Shown one piece after another: positions 7,086 through 14,164 of a DNA stretch of 64,000 nt. The position numbers and the translations under genes are program-made. The stretch spans positions 1-64,000 of the forward strand of contig NZ_RSEL01000020.1 in NCBI RefSeq assembly GCF_003958625.1. Reading direction: 5' to 3'. Position 1 is the first letter of the stretch, and every line of letters starts with the position of its first letter. The DNA is from Tsuneonella rigui. GTDB lineage: Bacteria; Pseudomonadota; Alphaproteobacteria; Sphingomonadales; Sphingomonadaceae. The notes beneath the pieces were generated by a model. That model ran no database searches. It was not told where the DNA came from and was given only the letters and a program-made list of their open reading frames with translations.

Positions 7086-10000
7086 CTACCCCGTCACGAT
7101 AAACGGCGCCCAGTAGAACGGGTGGTCGAACGGCAGAGTGTCCTCGCTGCTGCCGTCGATCGTCGGTCCTTCGCCGGCGCGGCCGCGCTTGATCAGGTCT
7201 AGCTGGGCGTCGCGCAGCGATTGCGCGCTAGTTTCGCCGGCCAGGAAGCGGGCCTTGTAGAACGCGCTCATGAACAGCGGGGTCGACTGGTCCGCGACCT
7301 GCCACAACGATGCGAGCACGGTGCCGGCGCCCGCCCCGCGGACGATCTCGGCCAGGCTTTCGAGCTCCGACCCGTTCGCCTCGCGCGTCGCGGCGGCGGT
7401 GTTGCACGCGCTGAGCGCGAGGAACTTGGCGTTCGCGAACTTGATCTCGCCATCGCTGAAGGCAGCCAGCGGCAGGTGATCGCCGTTGCCGAGCAGCAGG
7501 AACGACTTGTCGCGGCTGCGCGGGTCGAGCTTGAAGTGCGAGGCGACGTGGATCGCGCCGAAGCTGCCGCTCGCTGCTTGCGCCAGCGAGGCTTCGTCGA
7601 ACTGCTCGTCGAGCCGCGCGGTGCCGGGTAGCAGCCCCTCGCCGTCGGGCTGCCGCACCAGGGTGCGCAGTTCCTCGGCGACCATCGGCAGGGCGACGAA
7701 ATTGCCGCTTTTCTTGGTCATGCCGAAGCCGGCAAGCTCGCTGCCACCGGAGTTGACGCTGGCGGTGGCGATGTCGGCGGGCTTGCGGAACTGGCCGAAG
7801 GCGTAGCGCTCGACCAACCACTCCTTGCCATCGTGCAGCGCGGCGATCGGAACGTAGCGCAGCGTCTTGTCGAGCGAGAGCAGCACTTCGCCGATCCCGC
7901 GCGCCCGCAGCTCGGCATCGACCGGCGCGAAGATCGCCCGGTACAGCTCCTGCGCGCGCGCCTGCACCTCGGGGTCCGCCGTACTCAGCGCGGTGTGATA
8001 CTCGCGCACCATGCGGGTGAGGTCCGAGATGCCGAGGCGGATCTTGACCAGCTTCTGCTCGTCGGGAGTGGTGATCAGCCAGTAGATCTGGTCCGGCTGG
8101 ACGATCGCCTGCACCGCCGCGCGCCCGGTAGCATGGAGCTGCCGCAACTCGCCTTGCACGCTGCCGCCGCCATCGCCGGCTTGCGCGACGACCTGGCGAT
8201 CCCGCTCGAGGCCCGTCAGTCCCGCCACCAGCCGCTCGAACGCAGGCGTGAACGCCGCGCCGTGCGGGTCGCCGTCGAACCGCAGCGCGGCGTCGGCGAA
8301 ATCCTTCAGCACCCGCTCCTGCGCGGTGGTCATCGGCATCATGTCGAGGCTGGTGCCGCGATCGCCTGCCTCGCCCGTGTAGTTCTCGAGCTCGAAGTCC
8401 TTGAGCATGCCGAGCACGGTCTCCGCCTCGTCGAACCGGCCGAGGTCGAGGAAGCGGCTCGACAGCTCGCGGTAGCGGTCGCGGTGCGCGGCGATGAAGC
8501 ATTCGCGCACGTCGTCGTCGAGGCCGGAGATGAACCGCCGCGCCTGCTGCAGGCGGTTGACCGCGACCTTGGCGAACATGACCGCCGCCTCGGTCTTGCC
8601 GACAGTCTTTGCCGCGTTGCTGGCCGAGGCCCACGCGCACGAGCTTTCGAACAGCGCGAAGTAGTTGTCCTTGCTGCCGTAGAGCCGGTTCAGCGTGCGC
8701 TCCTTGTCGATGATGCGCAGCGCGTTGCTGGCGACCAGCTTGTCGCCTTCGCCGGCGATGCGGTAGCGCAAGTCGAGGTCGTGGAAGGCCAGCTCGACCC
8801 CGCGCGAGTCTGCCGCGACCATCGCCTGGTCGCGCACCGCGAGCAGCGGCCGGTCGTCGAGCTCCACCCCGGGCACGTCCTTCATCACCGCGACCGGCTT
8901 TTCCATCAGCGGGGTGATGCGGAAATCTTCATTCTTGCGCAGGCACGCGGCGGTGCGGTCGGTCGCGCAGTCGGTCAGTAGCGTTGTCGCCAGCTGGTTG
9001 CCGCGCAGCTGCGCTTCCTCCAGCCACTTGAACGCCTCGGGCAGGTTGGGCTTGTCCGTCCACCCGAGCGCGTTGGCTTGCGCCATGCCGAGTGCGCCCA
9101 GGCTCTCCTGGTCGAAGCTGGCGGCGAAGCGCATCCACTTGAGGCCCTTCTTGGCATCGCGCTCGACCCCCGCGCCTTCGAAGTAGGCCTGCGCGAGCAT
9201 GTAGAGCCCGTTGATGTCGAGGCAGTCGATCATCGTCCTAAGTGCCTCGATCGCGCCTTTCGGATCGAGCGCGGTGCCTTCGCCGCGGAACTTCATGCCC
9301 GCGATGTTGGCGTAGGAGTTGAGGTAGTGGCTCTGCGTCGCGAGCTGGAACCAGCGGTAGGCTTCCTCCGGGTTCTTCTCGACGCCCGAGCCTTCGCGGT
9401 ACATCGCGCCGATGTTGTGCCGCGCGGTCACGTTCCCCAGTGCCGCGGCCTGCTTGTACAGCGCGAGCGCGGCCGCCTTGTCCTCCGGCCCGCCGAAGCC
9501 GAAGCTGGTCATGTAGCCCAATGAGATCAGCGACCAGGAATCGCCGAGCTCGGCAGCGCGGCCGTACCAGTGGCGGGCGAGCTCCAAGTCCTGCTCGGGG
9601 TTGAGATCGCTGCCGTAGTACGTGCCGAGCGCGCGCGCGGCAGGGGCAATGCCGCGGTCGGCCATCGCGACCATCGTGTCGATCTCGCCCATCGCCGACG
9701 AGGCGGAGTTCTCGATCGTGGCGGCAAAGCGCGCCTCGAAGGTGCGGCGCAGCTCCTCGCTCGCGCCGGTGAACTCAGGGGAGCTGACGAACGCCTCGTA
9801 GCGCCGCAGCGCCGCGCCGTAGAGCTTCATCGCCACCAGCAGCTCGAGCTCCTGGCCCTTGGCGCTGAACGGATCGGCGGCGGCGGGCCGCCCGGCGAGG
9901 CGGAGCGCCTGGCCCAGGTCCTGCTCGACGATCAGCCCCTGCCGCATCGCCTCGGCGGCGGCGAACAGCGTCTCGGGCCGCTGGTCGCTGTCGAGCTTGG

Positions 10001-11684
10001 CGCGCCACGGGGCAGGATCGGGGAGGGCGTCGATCTGGCGCAACCGCTCGCCGGGATGGGCGAGCGCGGCGAGCGCCCAGCCATCCTCGCGCGCGGCGTG
10101 GCTCACCAGCAGGTCGACCGCCGCCTGCTCGCGGTCGGGCAGGGTCTGGTCGGACAGTGTCGCCAGCACCAAGAGCGGGCCGGCATTGTCGATCCCGCGC
10201 GCCAGCGCCTCACCCAGCCACTTGCGCGCCTCGGTGTAATCGACCGCGAACCCGTCGGCGCCGGTGTACAGGTTGCGGCCGAGCTCCAGCGCTGAGTTAC
10301 CGCCGTCGGTCGCCGCGGCCTTGCGGAACCAGTCGCGGGAGGCATCCATGTCCGCCGTCACCCCGCGCCCGTAGCGATAGGCGGCCGCCAGCGAACGCAT
10401 CGCGACCGCATCGTTCGCCTCGGCGGCTTCGCGAAGGTAGGTGAGCGACTTCGCCAAGTCCTGCGGCACCCCGACGCCGTTCTCGTACAGCGTCGAAAGC
10501 GCGCGCATCGCCAGGGTGGATTTCTTCTCCCGCCCGCGCTCGTACCACTCGATCGCCTTGGCGATGTCGCGCGTGGTTCCCTGGCCCTTCTCGTAGGCGT
10601 TGCCGATACGCACGAGCGAGTCGACGTCCCCGGCCTCGACCGCTTTGCGATACCACTCGAGCGCCTTCGCGTAGTCGGCCGGCACGCCGAGGCCGAAAGT
10701 GTACTGCTCGCCCAGGTTGCGCATGGCGAAAGGGTCGCCGCCCTCGGCCCCCTCGCGGTAGAGCGCGAGCGCCTTGGCTAGATCCTTGCGATCGACCCCG
10801 CGCCCGTTTTCGTACATCAGGGCAAGGTTGCTCGCAGCGTACATGCTGCCGGCCTCGCGCGCCGCGCCGAACCATTTGAACGCGGCCGCCGCGTCGGCGG
10901 GAACTCCTTCGCCGTCGAGCAGGGCGCGGGCGTATTCGTTCATCGCATCGGCATCGCCGCCTTCCGCGCCGCGTCGGTACCATTCGGCCGCCACCGCCAA
11001 ATCCTTTGCGACGCCTTCGCCGTGCGAATACTGCCAGCCCAGCAGCTCCATCGCGTTGGCATCGCCCAGGTCGGCGGCCATGCGATAGAGCGCCGTTTCG
11101 CGGGCATCGTCAGCGGGAACCACCTCGCCCTTGTCGTAGAGCAAGCCGAGATCCACCATCGCGCCGGTATCGCCCAGCGCGACGGCGCGTTCGTAGAGCG
11201 CGAGGCCGCCCGCAATGTCGCGCTGGTCGCCGGGGGCGGTCAGCAGCGCATCGGCGAGGGTGCCGATTGCCCGAACGTATCCCGCGTCGACCGCCTTGCG
11301 CAGCCACTCGCGCCCCTGCGCGGCCGCCTCCGGCGTGCCGAGCTTGGCGAGTTCGAGCCCCATCTGCCGCATCGCCTGGCCGTTGCCGGCCTCGGCCGCC
11401 ACCCGCAGCGCCGCCATCCCTTCGTCCTGGCGGCCGGCCTTGAGCAGCGCACGGGCAAGGTTGGCGCGGCTGGCCATGTCGCCATTGTCCGCCGCGAGCG
11501 CGGCCGTGCATTCCGCAATCGCCTTGTCGGCGTCGAGTTGCTCCCAGTTGGCGCCGGTCTTGTCGTCCGGTGTAGGAAGGCGGGCGGCCGCCGCGCACGC
11601 CGCCGCGATGTCGCGCGACTCCGCGGACGCAGGCAACGCCCACGCCGCGAGCACGCCCGCCGCTGCAATGACTAACGGTCGCAC
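7086..11684 (-). CDS. exported Sel1-repeat protein with C-terminal CHAT (caspase-like) domain
   Basis: A 1532-residue protein. It begins with a signal peptide (MRPLVIAAAGVLAAWALPASA), so it is probably periplasmic. Two blocks of Sel1-like/TPR solenoid repeats follow, about residues 90-480 and 680-900, each repeat with the A-x-x-x-G-x-x-x-A / LGxxYxxGxGVxxD pattern. The last ~170 residues are a CHAT domain, a clan CD cysteine-peptidase fold: candidate catalytic His1383 in 'IHVASHF' and Cys1427 in 'LALSACNTA', followed by the family 'GAGAGTVLASLWQVAD' strand. The start is GTG at 11684 behind GAGGGG. It stands alone between repeat elements, with no obvious substrate gene adjacent. Function is unknown; a protease with a protein-binding solenoid is the simplest reading. 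Confidence 0.85.
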   Translation of the reverse strand: MRPLVIAAAGVLAAWALPASAESRDIAAACAAAARLPTPDDKTGANWEQLDADKAIAECTAALAADNGDMASRANLARALLKAGRQDEGMAALRVAAEAGNGQAMRQMGLELAKLGTPEAAAQGREWLRKAVDAGYVRAIGTLADALLTAPGDQRDIAGGLALYERAVALGDTGAMVDLGLLYDKGEVVPADDARETALYRMAADLGDANAMELLGWQYSHGEGVAKDLAVAAEWYRRGAEGGDADAMNEYARALLDGEGVPADAAAAFKWFGAAREAGSMYAASNLALMYENGRGVDRKDLAKALALYREGAEGGDPFAMRNLGEQYTFGLGVPADYAKALEWYRKAVEAGDVDSLVRIGNAYEKGQGTTRDIAKAIEWYERGREKKSTLAMRALSTLYENGVGVPQDLAKSLTYLREAAEANDAVAMRSLAAAYRYGRGVTADMDASRDWFRKAAATDGGNSALELGRNLYTGADGFAVDYTEARKWLGEALARGIDNAGPLLVLATLSDQTLPDREQAAVDLLVSHAAREDGWALAALAHPGERLRQIDALPDPAPWRAKLDSDQRPETLFAAAEAMRQGLIVEQDLGQALRLAGRPAAADPFSAKGQELELLVAMKLYGAALRRYEAFVSSPEFTGASEELRRTFEARFAATIENSASSAMGEIDTMVAMADRGIAPAARALGTYYGSDLNPEQDLELARHWYGRAAELGDSWSLISLGYMTSFGFGGPEDKAAALALYKQAAALGNVTARHNIGAMYREGSGVEKNPEEAYRWFQLATQSHYLNSYANIAGMKFRGEGTALDPKGAIEALRTMIDCLDINGLYMLAQAYFEGAGVERDAKKGLKWMRFAASFDQESLGALGMAQANALGWTDKPNLPEAFKWLEEAQLRGNQLATTLLTDCATDRTAACLRKNEDFRITPLMEKPVAVMKDVPGVELDDRPLLAVRDQAMVAADSRGVELAFHDLDLRYRIAGEGDKLVASNALRIIDKERTLNRLYGSKDNYFALFESSCAWASASNAAKTVGKTEAAVMFAKVAVNRLQQARRFISGLDDDVRECFIAAHRDRYRELSSRFLDLGRFDEAETVLGMLKDFELENYTGEAGDRGTSLDMMPMTTAQERVLKDFADAALRFDGDPHGAAFTPAFERLVAGLTGLERDRQVVAQAGDGGGSVQGELRQLHATGRAAVQAIVQPDQIYWLITTPDEQKLVKIRLGISDLTRMVREYHTALSTADPEVQARAQELYRAIFAPVDAELRARGIGEVLLSLDKTLRYVPIAALHDGKEWLVERYAFGQFRKPADIATASVNSGGSELAGFGMTKKSGNFVALPMVAEELRTLVRQPDGEGLLPGTARLDEQFDEASLAQAASGSFGAIHVASHFKLDPRSRDKSFLLLGNGDHLPLAAFSDGEIKFANAKFLALSACNTAAATREANGSELESLAEIVRGAGAGTVLASLWQVADQSTPLFMSAFYKARFLAGETSAQSLRDAQLDLIKRGRAGEGPTIDGSSEDTLPFDHPFYWAPFIVTG

Positions 11685-11797
11685 GACCCTGAAACCCCTC
11701 GCAAAAATACGGGTGGGCTTTAGCGTAGAACGCAGACGGAGTCACGGTAGCGGGGCGGCGCACGACAAGGCCCCATCGGACAAAGGGTGCCCCTCCG

Positions 11798-11890
11798 GTC
11801 GCCCCGGGCTTGACCCGGGGTGGTGCTTCTCTTTGGTATGGTCGAAGAAGGCAGCCCGACCCCGGATCAAGTCCGGGGTGACGATGGGAA
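11798..11890. repeat. dispersed ~92-bp palindromic element, copy C
   Basis: Third copy, more diverged at its left end (GTCGCCCCGGGCTTGACCC) but with an intact right end (GGATCAAGTCCGGGGTGAC). It lies between the start of the CHAT gene and the 3' end of the serine-hydrolase gene, both on the minus strand, in a 268-base gap that holds nothing else recognisable. Confidence 0.85.
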
Positions 11891-11952
11891 TGGTTGCGAG
11901 GATTCCTCTCTAACGGGGAGCTGGCCTCGACCTTAGGCGAGTCCGCCCCCAA

Positions 11953-13509
11953 TCACTCCCGCACCAAGTTCAAATCCTGGAAATCGAACGAGAAGTCGGT
12001 GATGTCGGAAATCGGCTTCATCGTCATGCCGGTTACCTTGCCGTCTTCGACCTTGAAGGTGACGAAAGCATCGGCCTTCATCGTCTTGTCGGGCCAGATC
12101 GCGGCGAAGGTGTCACCGTCGTAGGGCGTCAGCGGTCCGTCGAGCAGTTCCGACCGGCTCATGTCGATCGCCAGCTTGCCGCGCTTCTCGGTGATTGTGA
12201 CAGTGCCATACCACGGGTCGCGGTAGGTTCCGGCGTAGGCGCTCAAGGACAAGCTCGGCTTCTTCGCGTCCTTGGGCGTTACCGCGGCCTTGGCGACGGC
12301 GAGCTTGGCCTCGGCATTAACCTTGTCGTTCTGCTTGATAGCCGCCGCGATCACGTCGCTGTCCTGCTTCCCGTCGATCAGCTTGTCGGCGATCTGGCGG
12401 GTCCATGCGCCGGCGGTACTCATGTAGTCGTTGGACGAGGCGAACACCGCGATGTGCTTCTGCGGGATCAGGATGAAGTTGCTGGTCACCCCCGGCGCGC
12501 CGCCCGAATGGTGGACGATCGGGGTGCCTTCCATGTCGGCGACGAACCAGCCGAGCGCGTAGAGCTGCAGGTTGGTCGACCCGCCCATCGGCTTGATGAT
12601 CCCGCTGCCGACCGGGGTCACGCCCTTCCACAGCTCGTTCTTCTGCTTCTCGCTGATCAGCCGCTGGCCGCTGGCGGTGACTCCGCCGTCGAGCCAGAAC
12701 TTGGCCCACTTCATCATGTCGCCCGACGGACACCAGATGCCGCCCGCGGGCGCCACGGTGGGGCTGAACTCCATCCGCTTGTCGATCGGCACGCCGACGC
12801 TGGCGCCCGCCTCGCGCTCATGACCGCGCACGAAGCTTTGCCCGGCACGCAGGCGCGAGCCGTCGGCGGCGCATTCGGTCATGCCGACCGGCTGGAAGAT
12901 GTTGTTCGTGACGAAGTCCTGCCAGCTTTGGCCGGAGACCCGGCCGACCACTTCGCCGGCGATGATGTAGAGCAGGTTGTCGTACGCGTAGCCGTCGCGG
13001 AAGCCGGTGACCGGTTTCAGGTGCTTGACCGCGTTGATCACGTCGGCCGGCTTGGCGTTGCCGTCGGGCCACATGACGAGATCACCGGCACCGAGGCCCA
13101 GGCCCGAGCGGTGGGTGAGCAGGTCGCGCACCGTGAAGTGCTCGGCGACCCAGGGGTCCCACATGCCGAATTCGGGCACATATTTGCGCACCGGATCGTC
13201 CCACCCGAGCTTGCCCTGGTCCACCAGCATCGCGAGCGCGGTGGTGGTGAACGCCTTGGAGATCGAGGCGATGGGGAACAGCGTGTCGGTGGTGACCGGC
13301 TTGCCCGATCCCTCCTCCAGCGTGCCGAACGCACCCGAATAGACCACCTTGCCGTCGATCATCACCGCTGCGGTCATGCCGGTGGCATCGAGCCCGTCGA
13401 TGATGCGCTTGGCCTCGGCTTCGTAATCGGGCTGGGCGACTTCGTGCGCCTGTGTCGAAGAGGCTGCGAGAGCCAAGGCCGCGGCGGTGCTTGCAAGGAT
13501 CCATTTCAC
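11953..13509 (-). CDS. serine hydrolase, class C beta-lactamase/penicillin-binding-protein-like
   Basis: A 518-residue exported protein of the beta-lactamase (PF00144-type) superfamily. After a signal peptide (MKWILASTAAALALAASSTQA) it has the three active-site elements: SxxK as Ser82-Ile-Ser-Lys85, YxN as Tyr176-Asp-Asn178, and the third motif as HSG in 'VHHSGGAPG'. The last ~130 residues form an extra beta-rich C-terminal domain (SAYAGTYRDPWYGTVTI) seen in esterase/D-aminopeptidase-like members. It may be an esterase, a D,D-peptidase or an unspecialised hydrolase; resistance activity should not be assumed. The start is GTG at 13509 with GAGGGG eight bases upstream. The ATG three codons back in the DNA is out of frame. 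Confidence 0.85.
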   Translation of the reverse strand: MKWILASTAAALALAASSTQAHEVAQPDYEAEAKRIIDGLDATGMTAAVMIDGKVVYSGAFGTLEEGSGKPVTTDTLFPIASISKAFTTTALAMLVDQGKLGWDDPVRKYVPEFGMWDPWVAEHFTVRDLLTHRSGLGLGAGDLVMWPDGNAKPADVINAVKHLKPVTGFRDGYAYDNLLYIIAGEVVGRVSGQSWQDFVTNNIFQPVGMTECAADGSRLRAGQSFVRGHEREAGASVGVPIDKRMEFSPTVAPAGGIWCPSGDMMKWAKFWLDGGVTASGQRLISEKQKNELWKGVTPVGSGIIKPMGGSTNLQLYALGWFVADMEGTPIVHHSGGAPGVTSNFILIPQKHIAVFASSNDYMSTAGAWTRQIADKLIDGKQDSDVIAAAIKQNDKVNAEAKLAVAKAAVTPKDAKKPSLSLSAYAGTYRDPWYGTVTITEKRGKLAIDMSRSELLDGPLTPYDGDTFAAIWPDKTMKADAFVTFKVEDGKVTGMTMKPISDITDFSFDFQDLNLVRE

Positions 13510-13734
13510 GGCTTCATCCCCCTCGATCTCATCGGTTGGGCGCGGTTGTAACGCGCGCCAAGCGCATGCCAAGAAACCATTTTCCTACAAGGCGCTCGCT
13601 GCGCTAGCCTCGCATTGGCTCTTTCATACTGTCGCTCCTCGCGCCCTTCAAAAGTCGCAGTCGCCCGTTATTCGGGGGGTGGGTGATGTTTGCGACCTTT
13701 CCCTCGGGCGGCGCTCACCCTCCCGACCGCGAAT

Positions 13735-13763
13735 AAAAAAGGGCGCCGGATTACTCCGGCGCC
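13735..13763 (-). terminator. rho-independent terminator of the 100-residue gene
   Basis: Read on the minus strand, GGCGCCGGA-GTAA-TCCGGCGCC is followed by C and six T. It begins 28 bases after the stop codon of the 13791-14093 gene and separates it from the serine hydrolase. The remaining ~220 bases up to 13509 show no gene and presumably hold the serine-hydrolase promoter. Confidence 0.9.
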
Positions 13764-13790
13764 TCCTTGGTGATCAGTTTGCTGGCGAAA

Positions 13791-14093
13791 TCAGCCCTGG
13801 CGGGTGCCGTTCATCGCCATCGAGCCGAACGCGCCGGCGTTGATGCTGCCGGTCAGCGTGTCGCCGTCGACCGTCGCGCTGCCTTCGAGCTTCATCGGCA
13901 TCGGCACGGTCATGTTCATGGTCCAGGTCAGGTTGTTGCCGTTTATCTTCCCGTTCTCGACGTCCATCGAACCCATCGCGCCGGCGTTCGAGCCGGTGAA
14001 GGTACCGTCGCCGTTGTCGGTGACGGTGAACACGCTCTTCTGGTCGCCCATCGGGGTCTTGGTGACGCAATCGTAGCTGCCGGCAACGGACAT
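13791..14093 (-). CDS. 100-residue conserved-type hypothetical protein with internal repeat
   Basis: A small soluble protein with no signal peptide or membrane segment. It begins MSVAGSYDCVTKTPMGDQK and is rich in Gly, Thr, Asn and Met. Two copies of a short motif, TGSNAGAMGSMDV (middle) and TGSINAGAFGSMAM (end), suggest a duplicated beta-hairpin unit; the alternating pattern suggests a small beta-barrel or lipocalin-like fold, which is inference. A clear ribosome-binding site (AGGAGAGAG) precedes the ATG and a strong terminator follows, so this is a real monocistronic gene. The product is not assigned to any family I can name with confidence. Confidence 0.75.
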   Translation of the reverse strand: MSVAGSYDCVTKTPMGDQKSVFTVTDNGDGTFTGSNAGAMGSMDVENGKINGNNLTWTMNMTVPMPMKLEGSATVDGDTLTGSINAGAFGSMAMNGTRQG

Positions 14094-14164
14094 GGCTCTC
14101 TCCTGAAAAGTGTCGGTGCAATCCCGCCCGAGTTCTTCGAGCGTGCTTACACCGCTGTCAATAC

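Noticed and set aside
7086-11684. CHAT protein as part of a defence island
   Set aside because: No effector, sensor, CRISPR or restriction gene is nearby, and the signal peptide points to the periplasm.
11953-13509. Calling the serine hydrolase an AmpC-type resistance enzyme
   Set aside because: Only the general SxxK/YxN/HSG motifs are present, with an extra C-terminal domain typical of esterase-like relatives; no ampR-like neighbour exists.
13487-13843. 118-codon plus-strand frame across the gap before the 100-residue gene
   Set aside because: It covers a terminator and the ends of two opposite-strand genes, and its product is Ser/Arg-rich with no family resemblance.
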